This document shows, one piece after another, positions 24,347-35,730 of a DNA stretch of 64,000 nt. The translations under genes and the position numbers were made by a program. Each line of letters begins with the position of its first letter. Position 1 is the stretch's first letter. The stretch lies in the NCBI GenBank assembly GCA_003254885.1, contig QANT01008411.1, positions 1 to 64,000 of the forward strand. Direction: 5' to 3'. The notes beneath the pieces were generated by a model. That model was not told the DNA's origin and ran no database searches. It saw nothing but the letters and a program-made list of their open reading frames with translations. This DNA is from Purshia tridentata. Lineage: Eukaryota > Streptophyta > Magnoliopsida > Rosales > Rosaceae.

Positions 24347-25139
24347 TTATGTTTGAAACTCAAAGTCTCCATCATTTGGTTGATCTGCTTCTTCTGCAGC
24401 CCCAGCCTCCGTTTCTCCTGCCTTCAACCACAACCCATATGCCCTTTCCTCACCAACTCCTTGATCCCCACACTGATTCTCCATGTGCCCTATAATCCCA
24501 CACCTGAAACAAAAGTCTGGAAGCCCTTCACACTTGAAATTTACCCAGCAAAGCTCACTATTCCCTTCCAGACATATCTTCATGCCCCTCATCAATGGCT
24601 TGGTGATATCCAACATGACTCTCAGTCTCATGTACTTCCCAAACCAATCTCCCTCCTCCCCTTTCTCAACACCAAGGCATTCTCCCAAACAGTTGGCGGT
24701 CATTATCCCCAACTTCTCATTCATGAACAGCAATGGCAAGTCATGGACTTGGACCCAGAAAGCCACAAGGTCTAGCCTCATGGCAGATGGGTTTATAGCC
24801 CATCCGGCTCGTCCAAAACTACCAAGGCTTCGTCAAAAGTCCAAGGGCCATCGCCCAACCACACTCTCATTTTATCTTCCATGTCATCAAACACAAAGAG
24901 GAACAAATTGTCATCTATATCCCGAATCTTGATGTCCCTTTTCGACCTCCAATTCATCACCATCGTCGCCTTGAATGCATTCCTGTCATAGTGTTTTGTA
25001 GTGTGAACCTTACCCACCAGACAAAGATCTAATTTGGTCTGCAGGGACTTACAGTCATGGTTTTTTACATGGATCGTCCTCTCCGCTCAACTTTAGTGAG
25101 TGCAAGTTTCCCAGCAAATTTTGAAACCATCTCCTCCAT
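24347..25139 (-). mobile_element. LINE-type ORF1 remnant (DUF4283 plus zinc knuckle)
   Basis: The minus strand encodes pieces typical of plant LINE ORF1 proteins: a start like MEEMVSKFAGKLALT, a DUF4283-type block (FKATMVMNWRSKRDIKIRDIDDNLFLFVFDDMEDKMRVWLGDGPWTFD split over the domain), WVQVHDLPLLFMN, and a CX2CX4HX4C knuckle (CFRCGIIGHMENQC). The knuckle and DUF4283 domain bind nucleic acid in the LINE particle. The reading frame is interrupted, and no endonuclease or reverse transcriptase follows, so this is a dead fragment. Retention of the 5' ORF1 part rather than the 3' end is unusual for LINE insertions and suggests later deletion. Confidence 0.75.
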
Positions 25140-25816
25140 TTCGCTCGAAATCCTTGTTTGCATTCTACTGGGTTTGACGACAAGAGTCAAATGTAGGGAG
25201 AGAGATCAAAGATGAATGCGGTGTGTTTTTATTTGGAGTCACAACTTTACAAGGCTACAGGTATAATTCTTGGGCTTATAAAATCATTTTTAACAACTTT
25301 TGCTGACATTTCAAAATTCTGGCCAAGAGAAAAAATAATAATAATAATTTCCTCCCTGACAAAAATATTTTTTATGAATTTCAGACCTTTATTCAAAACA
25401 AATTAAAATGAGAATAATGCTAGAAAAAGAAATCACATTTTTACATTGCATGGTTAATCACATTAATTATGTACATATTATATTAATTATCAAAATAATT
25501 TGTTTGTATGACATTTATGAACTACATTGTAAATACATATTTCTACTAAAAATGTGTCTTTCTCTTATAGATGTGGTTAATAAATGTGTACAAATAGTTA
25601 TAAGAGTATGCAGTTCCTCTTAACATAAATTTATTATATTCAATTGTTAATAGACATTTGCTCTTAAAATAAATCATATCATAGTATGTTATGCTGAGGT
25701 GGCAGCAAAAATTATCTTGGTGTGAAACAGTATGCAGTACTGTATAGCTGCCACTGCCAGGCTCTCTTATCTCTTTCCCTCCAATTACTTGCAACCTCTA
25801 AACCTCAGCTGGAGAG
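25140..25816. other. Intergenic region upstream of the Ycf23-like gene
   Basis: AT-rich sequence with no gene recognised. The promoter and 5' UTR of the plus-strand gene starting at 25817 should lie in the last 100-200 bases. Confidence 0.5.
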
Positions 25817-28067
25817 ATGGAGATTCAAGCCACACTTTGCCTTCCAACTTCACCATCCTCTCACTCCATTTTGAGACCAATCCAGAACCCTCTTCTGGGT
25901 CAGTGTCTTTCTTCAAGGCCATGCTTGCCTCTGAAAAGAAGAGCCTCTTTAACCGCTAAAGCACTTCTATCAACTACCAAGGAATCAGTCTTGAAGGATT
26001 TTCATGAACATAGAGCACTCAAGGTAAAGCAAATCCCACTTCCCATTACATAACCTTAATTAGCATGTTTTGCTTTGTTTGGTTGCTGAGAAAATGTGGG
26101 GAAGGAATAATGTTTTTGCTCAATATCCCATCTCTGTCCTAAAGCCTAGCTTACTCAACCAAACGGAGGAATTGAATACATTTGCCTTGATATTCAAGAA
26201 TTTTAATGTAATTGTGTGTTCTACATATTATTTCAGGTTTGCAGAATTTTAACAAGGAAAATGTTGCATCAGTCATTACTGCTGCAGAGCAGGTTTGTTT
26301 CATACTCAGTTTATTATATGTACCAAGTGATAAAAATTTGTTTGATCTGCTAGCCCATTGCTTTCCATACTGCAATTTGTCTCTTTTTTTATGCTTTCTG
26401 CTGTCGAATTTCATTGAAATTCCCACCTAATATTACAATCTATTGTCATTATGTTTATGTGTAATTGCACTATAGGGAGGAGCAACTCATGTGGATATAG
26501 CTTGTGACCCGGAGTTGGTGAAGCTTGCTATTACTTTAACTTCTCTTCCGGTATGTTCATACTCTTTGTAACGGTATCATGATCATCATTTTTCCAACTG
26601 TAAATCCCATGTTTGGATGCATTAATCAGATGTTTAAATGTTTAGGTGGGTGACTGTAGCTCTGCTGCAAAAAAATGCTTTCTTCCACAGCCACATAAAA
26701 TACAGTACTTTTAATTTTTAATAACATATTTTAATTGATTAAATGTCTCCATTCTGCAGGTTTGTGTTTCTTCTGTAGATCCAGCGGCATTTCCAGCTGC
26801 TGTTGAAGCCGGAGCACTGATGGTTAGGCCACATACTAATTCCTTTCATGCCATGCATTTCAGGCCAAGAATTTGATTGTGTGACCTGGTTCCTTTTCAA
26901 GGGCATGATTCATAATTTGACGAGAATATCACAACGTGCCTTTTCAGTTTCTCTTAATAAAGTTGATGGCTCTTGCAGGTTGAGATTGGAAATTATGACT
27001 CATTTTATGAAATGGGTGTGATTTTCACTCCAGAGCAGGTACATTTAAGCAATTAAATAGTTAATTATCAGCTGATGTAACTGTTAAAGAAGTTTGTCAA
27101 GAATTCTCTTTTCTCATTCTATTTAGTTTTGCAGATATTAAATCTAACAAAGGAGACCAAGAGGACTCTTCCATCTGTGACCTTATCAGTCACTGTACCA
27201 CATACTCTAAGCCTCCCAGATCAGGTCACAAGCAGCACTGCTAAAAGCTTATATATCCATGCATGTTGGCACCATTTATTTGGTCTAACCAAGCTAGTCG
27301 AATGACAGGTCAAGCTTGCAGAGATGCTGGAGCAGGAAGGTGTAGACATCATTCAAACTGAGGGAGGAAAATGCTCGAATCCCTCAAAATCAGGTGTTCT
27401 TGGTTTGGTCGAGAAGGTAATATGAGTGAAACCCATAAAAATCTGTACATTAAGTAGACAATAAAACAAGAACCTGCAATTGAACACATCAACCGCATAT
27501 CTATGGTGAAAACAGGCCAAAATGCTTTCAATAGCCACAAATGCAGCCAACATGTTCAAATTGATTTGGAAATTTCCAACTGAAAATAAGTAATAGCAAC
27601 CTGGATTGCATTCTGCACAAAAAGCTTTATTTCAACAGACAAATTTGACAATAATTTTTCGTGTTTTAGGCAACACCAACATTAGCAGCAGCATATTCAA
27701 TTTCGCGGGCTGTTAAGATTCCTGTAATGTGTTCATCTGGACTAAGTGCAGTTACAGCGCCAATGGCCATAGCAGCAGGAGCTGCGGGTGTGGTACGTAA
27801 ACCATAAACCTATTTCTGTTTCCGCAAGGAGACTCATCATGTCTATGCAAATTTCATCAAAGGCAGCTGGTGCAAATTGTTCTGCAATTTTTTGTGGTTA
27901 ACATACTGATGTTTGCATCACTCTTGAATGCACAGGGCGTGGGTTCGGCAGTTAACAAGCTTAATAATGTGGTTGCAATGATTGCAGAAGTGAGAAGTAT
28001 AGCCGATTCATTAGGGGCGTCAGTTGGTAGGCGCACTACAATTGAAGAAAAAACTTTGATACTGTAA
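25817..28067 (+). CDS. Nuclear Ycf23-like (DUF561) TIM-barrel protein, predicted plastid-targeted
   Basis: Nine exons: 25817-26023, 26245-26292, 26476-26550, 26760-26822, 26979-27038, 27135-27224, 27309-27416, 27670-27792 and 27936-28067, giving 301 aa. The Ser/Pro/Arg-rich first 50 residues look like a chloroplast transit peptide. The mature part has the Ycf23/DUF561 blocks KDFHEHRALK, GGATHVDIACDPELVK, SSVDPAAFPAAVEAGALM, VEIGNYDSFYE, SVTVPHTLSL, DIIQTEGGKCSNPSKSG, PVMCSSGLSAVTAPMA and GVGSAVNKLN. The fold resembles phosphate-binding aldolase-type barrels; the reaction is unknown. Algal plastid genomes carry ycf23, and plants carry it in the nucleus. Exon 2 is odd: the family-conserved residues IISGLQ are encoded at 26227-26244, but the bases just before them are AT, not AG. 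The nearest in-frame acceptor is the AG at 26243-26244, which would drop those six residues; that choice is used here. Confidence 0.88.
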
Positions 28068-28806
28068 TCCCTAAACATATTTATAGGATTGAGGTGACAT
28101 AAAATTATGAGGTGTTTAGTGTAACATACACACATTGTTGGGCAACATTTCCTCATAAATAAGAGCTGCAGTTGCTTTTTTCTCATATCCTAGTCTTACA
28201 TGTGTTTCCCAACTGTTTTCGCTATGTCTAACAACTATCAAGCAGAAATGTTGCAGTATAGGACTTTAAGAGAGCGTAGCCTCCAATAAAACCCAAATTA
28301 CAAGCCTTGTATGACCGAACTTTTTTGTTAGGCATCACTGTATCAGGAAAGACTCTCTTGGATGTTTTTGTTTTCGTTTTTGTGTTTGTTTTTTCTAGAA
28401 GAATTAATCAAGACCATAATGCCAAAATAAGTCTGTACATTTGAAGTATCTTTTAATGCTACTGAAGCAAAGACTCTGCTGCCGAAGAGAAAACAAATAA
28501 TATTGCAGAAGAGTGGGACCGAATAATGTTGCTAAACAGAACTTGTTACTGGTTTTATCCAATGCGACTGCCTGGGGTCAGTAAAAACTCAAAAGGAAGT
28601 TTCACATAAGGATTAGACTTGTAATCTTCCACTTAAATAAAGTACATACTGACTGTTAAAATCTGCATTTTCACTACTCAAATCCAATTGTGAACAGATA
28701 TACACAAAAATGATACAGCCATTGACAGTTTCAATAGGACACACGACTACCAACTCCTGAAATAGTATACTACTTGTTTACTTCCACCTTATAGAAACAT
28801 GATAAC
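28068..28806. other. Convergent 3' flanks of the Ycf23-like and HMG-box genes
   Basis: No exon recognised. The region probably holds the 3' UTRs of two genes ending towards each other. Confidence 0.5.
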
Positions 28807-31687
28807 TTAGATACAGAAATCTTCATCTTCCTCCGTTTCTTCATCCTCACCACTCTCCTGCAAATGTTTAAAATCTGCTTAGTAAATTGAAATTTACCAC
28901 CAATGGGCATTGCTCCAGCTTATTAACCACAATTATGTAAGTCTACCTTTCTCTCAATATATTCTGCCATGGCACTGTCAAACTCAGCTCGTTTCTCCGT
29001 GGCTATATCATAATATTGAACTTTTTCCTAATATAACAAGAATAAAAAATGAATAAATAAGGCAATGCTCTGAGCTAATTTGGGCCTGCATTACCATTTG
29101 TTAGGAAACTAATAACCAGACATATAATCAAAAAATTATTTGATGCTTCACGCAGCAAGATGAATGAGTAACAATTGAGATAATCCAAAACAAGATAGGA
29201 AAGAGTAGTTGCATGCTTCAGCTGGTATCACTTGGCTGAAAATCGTATGAACTTAAGGCGGATCAGTCCAGTGTAGATATGTGTGAGCTATAGTTGAACT
29301 TCTTAGTATAAGCTAAAGCATAGAAGCTCCCTAATCAAGTCCTAAATCAAGCTCTACATCCATAAAACTAATCAGAGTTCTTCTTAAATACTTTTGAGAT
29401 ATTACAAAATGGCAAAAGTTATACACAACTATGTATAGTTACCAAACACTGACTTGAGTTTGTTCCAAACAAATTTTGTGTGCACAAATGGCATTGAGGT
29501 GGGATGAGGAAGGGATAGAAACTATTGTCAAGTCTCATTGTAAGCAAAAAAAGAAAATGAGTATTTAAGTAATATGTGATCCCTAAACATCTCGAGTTTT
29601 AAAGAAAATTACATATACATCAAACATGTCTACACTAGTGAACAGGTCATATCTAACCAAACTACAGCTCATAAATTATGTTAAATAGAGAGTGATATTT
29701 CATTGACCAAGGAGTACAAAGGTAGTTCAAAATGCAATGCAACAATTTTTGGATTGACATTTATATGATCAATCATCAAAACTTTTTCCAATGTGCATTA
29801 TGACACCCAGGGTTTCTTGTAGATAAATAAACTAATTGTTATCAGTAAAATGCCCTTTATCATCCAAGCTCGATAAGAAGTTGTACCATGCTAATGAACA
29901 GGAAAAACCACCTATTATTCATCTTGATTCATGCTCAATGATGAAATCAAGTTTTACAGAACTTTAGAGAGAGGGAAAAAAATAGTCGAACAAAAACACA
30001 CAAATCACGAACCTCATATGTCATTGTTTTCCACTTTTCTCCACACGCCTTTCCAACCTGAAAATTAAGTAGTGTAGAGTTCACATACAAGAGAACTGTT
30101 GGAATAAACAACAGATGAGAAACAAGCAAAAAGGATTAAACGAATTATAGCATGAACTACATTTTAAACTTACCTCACGCATTGACTTGACATCTGGATT
30201 CTGCTCTTGAAATTCCTTGCGAAAATCCTCCCTTAATCATATAAAAATCCAGTTAAGACACTAAAATCTCCAGATATTTATGTTTCTTCATATATCAGAG
30301 AGCCGCTCAGAGGGAGCTTGACAACTAATGCTTTCATTGAGGCATTATAAATTATAATTAATGACTGAAAAATGTGAATGTTATATATATAACAAAAGAA
30401 CAATAAATCACTTAGGCAAATTCTAATAAATAAAGTCCACATTATGAAAAGTAAGTGCGATAATAATTTAAGTAAAAACTGGCTTTGGTCAACCTGACCT
30501 TGTGTTGATGAAACAACTGTAGGTAGAAGCTACGAAGAAAATATCCAAACAGAGAAGCACTGTGAATCCAAAGTGTAAAGACCAGAACCAAAGTCACACA
30601 GATAATTTCCACATATACCCAACTAAACGCATGATGAGTTCTTATGGGACTGACACTAGCACGCGATAAACATTGAGCATGTTGGTAATATAATCAAGTA
30701 CGATGGATATATGCATTGTACAAAGTGCAATATGTCAAATAACTATAGAAGATATATATATCTAAGGGAACAAGCGAAGGAACATACAAGAAATAGAAGA
30801 AAGCAGTTGGTGGTTTCTTGGGCATCTTGTGATCAATTTTTGCACTTTTTTTCTTCGGCTTGGTTTTGGAAATTTCTACTGAAATGGGTCTCTTTCCCTC
30901 CGCAGCAAGTCTGCTTAATCTTGCTGACCTCTTTGTCCCCTCACTTGGTTTTACCTTCAACACCATCTTCCTACAAAATTTCAAGAATTTCTTTTAAATT
31001 ATGCCAACATCTCAAAGGAGAGAGGGGGACCGGGGGGAGGAACAAACAAGACAGTCAACCTTCAATATATCATACTGTCAAAAGCTCAGCAGATAAAAAA
31101 ACCTCCATGAACTTGAGCCTCAAAGGAGCACCAAACATACTATAGGAACCCAGAGCAACATAAATCATAAATCATAATTCTTCCTCCTAGTCACTTCTTT
31201 GTTTGTTCTCTTTTCTTTCACTCAATTTCTCACTTCTCAGCAACCAGCCAGAGTGTAAGTGTATATAAAGCGGTGTCTAAAAAGGTACAAAACTATAGAA
31301 AAACCTTAGGAAACCACAAAAAATAAGAGTACCCATGTCCGGTTTCCCATTTTTAAACTAACAAAACAAACCCCACCTCCCAACTGAGCCTCACACAACT
31401 ACTTAGCTGAGCATATACGACTTCTCCACATTATGGAAGCCAAAACAACACAACCCATTAAGCTAAATAACAAAAATTTCCATCGTTTGCTTTAGTCTTC
31501 CATTCTTTTTTCGTTTCCCGAGTTTTCTCAACAACCAACAAAGGGTCAAACAGCATAAAACTGTGATGAACATGTGTAGAGGAAAAGAAAATACATGAGT
31601 GGAAGAAAATTACCCAGTAGAAGCTTTTTCTGAGGTCTTGGCGGAGGAAGATGAGCGAGACTGAGACTTTTTAGTTTTCTTTGCCAT
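28807..31687 (-). CDS. HMG-box protein (HMGB14-like)
   Basis: Six minus-strand exons, 31687-31614, 30970-30788, 30231-30174, 30057-30013, 29027-28947 and 28857-28807, give a 163-aa nuclear DNA-architecture protein. The N-terminal third is basic and Ser/Lys-rich (MAKKTKKSQSRSSSS, then KTKPKKKSAKIDHK). One HMG box spans about residues 72-147: PKKPPTAFFYFLEDFRKEF, NPDVKSMREVGKACGEKWKTMTYEEKVQYYDIA, and KRAEFDSAMAEY. The tail is acidic (ESGEDEETEEDED). This single-box arrangement with a basic start and acidic end is the plant HMGB type, which bends DNA with little sequence preference. Position between an M-alpha MADS gene and a Rossmann-fold gene matches Arabidopsis At2g34450, annotated as HMGB14 as I recall. 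A long intron 1 (643 bp) and a 985-bp intron separating exons 4 and 5 are unremarkable. Confidence 0.93.
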
Positions 31688-32373
31688 GTTTTCTGTGTGG
31701 GCCGCTGTTCTTCGCTTCGGACCTTGGGTGTCGGCCGTGAACCGGGTATGGGTAAGGAGGTAGGAACTGGGCAAGTGGCCAAGGTGCCACGGTCTCTGCG
31801 TTTTGTGGTTCATTAAAGTATAAACCGTGAAGAGGCCTGAAAAAAAAAAAAAATTTGTATAAACCGTGGACCACAATCGGTGACAAGTGACTCATAATGT
31901 TTACATTTTTTGTATAAATTACTATATTAATGGGACATTTATTTTGGGTAAATGAATGATAAATTAATTAACCAAAGAAAATGAGTGAATAAAGAATATG
32001 TCAAAATATTGAATATAACCATAATATTACGTGGTATATTAATGTGATTTTCTTAATTTATTTAAATTATATCATGTGTATAATTTTTTAAAGTATTGTT
32101 TAAAGTTTGTTGGTCAAATAAAATAAAAAAAGTATTATTTAGGATTTAGAGCTTTAGATATTAATGATTGTACATATGTTATAATGCCATAATTTAAGTA
32201 GATTGATAACATTATGTCAGCATATCACATTCAACCACTCTAACATATAAATTTAATTTGCAAGTAATCTTTTAGAAGATCTAATAAAAAACTGAAACTA
32301 ACACAAGCTAATCCCATCCATAATAAAAATTAAAACTAACATAAGTCTAATCTACTCAAAATATAAAAACTAA
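31688..32373. other. 5' flank of the HMG-box gene and AT-rich DNA
   Basis: This region contains the promoter of the minus-strand HMG-box gene nearest 31688. No gene or repeat ends were recognised in the rest. Confidence 0.5.
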
Positions 32374-34115
32374 GGGGGTGTATTCAATATAGAATTTAAA
32401 AAACTTTTGTGGAATTAAAAAGTTTAGGTGTATTTAATCTAGACTTTTAAAGAGTTTATAAAAGTATTGTGGTATTCAATCAAGACTTTTATAGACTTTT
32501 TAAAAGTCCATGAAAATCTTGTAATATTCAATTTAGACTTTTTGAAAGTTTATACAAATATTGTGGTATTCAAAAAGTTATTAACTTTCATGGATTTTAT
32601 AAAATAGTGCAGTTTTATAGAATTTTGAGGTTAAACTATAAATATCAAAGACCAATATTTCTCCACCTTCACCCCAAAGATTTTTGTAGACTTTAGATGT
32701 GATTTTTTTTCCTCTAATTCTTTTCTCTCTTTCTCTTACCTAAACCCTAACCTAATCATGCTTACTGCAACTCATTTGATAATTGCAGCATTTCCTTGAG
32801 ATGAATGAAATTAGATGCACCAATTTATGGGTATTAGCAAATCCATGAATGCATGTAGTAGCCAACCAATATACCTCCACTTATTGCATGGTGCTCAACA
32901 CCGTTACCTAGGAGTAGACATTGCCATTGCACCACAATCAATTACTAATCCAAATGACATGGAAGTATGATTATTTAAGCAAGAGTTACCAATTCCATTT
33001 CCGATAACAAGTATAACAAAGTATAGACCTTTAAATCCACTTATTGCAACCATCACTAGTAGGAAATCAAGGAAAGACAGAGAATAGATGGATCATCTAA
33101 AAAATGAAATTAATAGATTCAATGAAAGCGGCAATAAAAATTAATTTTGTTTATCCATTTCTCATTCCTCTTATGTGAATCTTTGAGTTTGGTGTTACCT
33201 TATATGTACATTATAAATTAAGTGCATGTAATGTGTTTGATGCAATGACTGAATGGTATATGATATATACCAGGTAATTAATATATCTCATTCTGGGTTT
33301 TTTGACATGTCTCTTTCTTGAATTTTCCTTTATATCAACAGTTCGTGTCATGATTTTTTTTTTTCTCAGCAGCCATCTCATTGTTTTTTAAAATTTTTGC
33401 CAGTGTGCAAACTGTGACAGTAGTCATTTCAAAAACATATAGCTAGATCTCATTGTATTGTTGGTACTGTTGCATAAATGATATATCACACTGTCAGAAA
33501 TCTCCTACATTACAGTAGGTGTTGCTGCTATTGCATACACAATTGTTTTGTTTTATACTTCAAGATTGCCATTCATTTTTTGTTAATACTCACGATTCAT
33601 TCCAAAGAACCATTTTTGTTGTAAGTAATTGCAACAATTTCAAACTGCAACATGAACTTTTCTAATATTTCATATGACCTATTTTGTAGAATTTAAAATT
33701 AAAAGTCAATAAAATTCTATTAAACTCTATGGAAAAAGTCTAACAAACTCCATTAAACTCTATATATAAATTTTATGAAAGTCTATATAAATTTCTGTAG
33801 AGTCTACAAAAATCAATAAAAATTTATAAATTCTATAAAAGTTTATCACTTAAAAAAAGTCTATAAAACTCTAGATTGAATACATCCCCCTAAAAGTTAA
33901 TAAAACTCTATTAAACTCTATGGAAAAAGTCTAACAAACTCCATTAAACTCCATGGAAAAAGTCTTAACAAACTTCATTAAACTCTATATATAAATTTTA
34001 TGAAAGTTTATATAAATTTCTATAGAGTCTACAAAAATCAATAAAAATTTGTAAGTTCTATAAAAGTCTGTCACTTAAAAAAAGTCTATAAAACTCTAGA
34101 TTGAATACATCCCCC
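32374..34115. mobile_element. Non-autonomous PIF/Harbinger-type element with duplicated right end
   Basis: The left end starts GGGGGTGTATTCAAT and the right end finishes ATTGAATACATCCCCC, giving imperfect inverted repeats of about 25 bp. Direct TAA trinucleotides flank both ends (32371-32373 and 34116-34118), the target duplication of the PIF/Harbinger (Tourist) group. The subterminal regions on both sides are rich in TTTATAGACTTTT-type motifs. The right terminal block occurs twice: about 33701-33890 and 33892-34115, each ending in the same terminal sequence followed by TAA, the second with an extra internal duplication of about 34 bp. The interior (about 32650-33650) has no intact transposase and I do not recognise it. 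It is about 1.5 kb without the duplicated end. Confidence 0.75.
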
Positions 34116-34868
34116 TAAAAGTAACACAAGCCCAACTCACCTAAAACAGTTTCAACAAGCAAACTGAAATTACTTAATAAAATTGCAACCTACCCAAAAC
34201 AGCTTTTCCATGACACTGAAATTGCATCATGAACTGAAACATATTTTTCTTCATTTTTGATAAATATAAATTTTATATTTATCTAATATACTAAGAGAAT
34301 TTGAGAGAAAAAAATTCAAAACGAAATTGAAACTAAACTAAATAAGCTATAAGTGACCTAGAGGTTATATGTAAGTTTATTCTTATTTTTTAATGATAAA
34401 TGTATTAGAGATTAAGTAAAATGCTTGTCATGTATCATAGGCTAATTTATTCATAATTTTTTTATCGATTAAATGAAAAGTCACTGCATCACACATAAGT
34501 TGGGAACTGTTCAATCCAAAGTCAAGAAAATGGTTAGCAATGTCAAACCAGATTTATTCGACATTAGCCAATTTGGACAACAAAAATAAAAGGATTGCAA
34601 TTAAGCAAGCACATACATGATTGACTATTATCGCAAACAAGAGGACAAATAATAGGCTGAATCATTAAATTCAACAAAGACACTGTACGTACATATATAT
34701 ACACCCCACATAGGCTACTTGGAAAAAAAGGGAGAACAAAAGTCTACAAAATTTTTTGAGGAAATGGGAGAGAATTAATGAGGCTTGATATTTATACCTC
34801 ACTTTAAAAGTTTATAAAAGTTTAGCATCTAAACAAGAGTAATCTATAAAAGTTATTAATATTTTAAA
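34116..34868. other. AT-rich intergenic DNA between two transposon copies
   Basis: No gene recognised. It connects the PIF/Harbinger-type element to the palindromic MITE and has no coding signal. Confidence 0.5.
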
Positions 34869-35238
34869 AGAAATGATATTCACCTTTTTCACTGACTTTA
34901 TCTTTTATTATTATAATTATATAATATATTTTTATAATCTGAGCTGTTTATATTTTAGAAGATTATTTGAAAATTATCTTTTTAAAAAATCAATTAAATC
35001 GGAAATCGTTTGATTATGTAATCATTATAAATAAATTAACGATATATCAAGTTGTTACAAAACTGTCTATTTATTTGATCACAGTTTCATAACCAAACGA
35101 TTTGCTATTTGGTTAATGGTTTATAGAGATGATTTTCATAGTTAAATTTAACATATGAACGGTTTGAATCATGAAAATATGTTATGAAATGAGAACAATA
35201 AAAAAGAATATCGGTTAAGAAAGTGAATATCATTTCTT
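34869..35238. mobile_element. Palindromic MITE with 9-bp target duplication
   Basis: A 370-bp element with inverted ends containing AGAAATGATATTCAC and its complement, flanked by the 9-bp direct repeat TATTTTAAA at 34860-34868 and 35239-35247. Its central part (AAATCGGAAATCGTTTGAT ... AACCAAACGATTTGCTATTTGG) is clearly related to the core of the element at 5557-5907, although the outer ends differ. The 9-bp duplication again points to Mutator-like mobilisation. No coding capacity is present. Confidence 0.75.
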
Positions 35239-35730
35239 TATTTTAAATACTGGTTAACTTTCAAAGACTTGATTAAATAATCCTTAACCATTTTAATTTC
35301 ACAACAAATTTTAAAATTTTATAAAGTTGAAATTGAATGTACGGTATATACCCTCTTAATTTTTATTTTCGATAAAATTATATTTATATTTTAAAACGCA
35401 ATGAGAAAACAAAACTGAATTTTGTATTTTCATTGGTGAATCAATGTTGCAAGTTGCAATCAAGATTCAAGAGCTTGCAGGCTTGCAGCTCTCCATTTCC
35501 CACTTAGAGTGACGTGGCAGAGATATAGCAGCTTAAAACACCGAGGTTTCACTCCTCTCCAGAAAACCAAACCCAAACCAACCCAACACCAAAACTCACC
35601 CGGAGGAACTCTCCTTATTCCTCTTCATAAACACATCGTTGGCGTCGCCACCAGTCTCTCACTCACTCACTCCCTCACCCCCTCACTCACTCACAAAGCA
35701 AACCCAAAATCCACATCCACCACCACCACC
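35239..35730. other. KAS I promoter and 5' UTR
   Basis: The last 200 bases before the ATG are C-rich and contain CTCACTCACTC repeats and CCACCACCACC just before the start codon, typical of a plant 5' UTR. An in-frame upstream start near 35509 would add about 74 residues unlike any transit peptide start in this family, so it is not used. Confidence 0.55.

Noticed and set aside
24353-24932. Plus-strand frames of 140-149 codons
   Set aside because: They are the complement of the LINE ORF1 remnant, whose zinc knuckle and DUF4283 motifs read on the minus strand.
25817-28067. Recent plastid DNA insertion carrying ycf23
   Set aside because: The gene has nine exons with nuclear-type introns and a transit-peptide-like start, so it is an ordinary nuclear gene.
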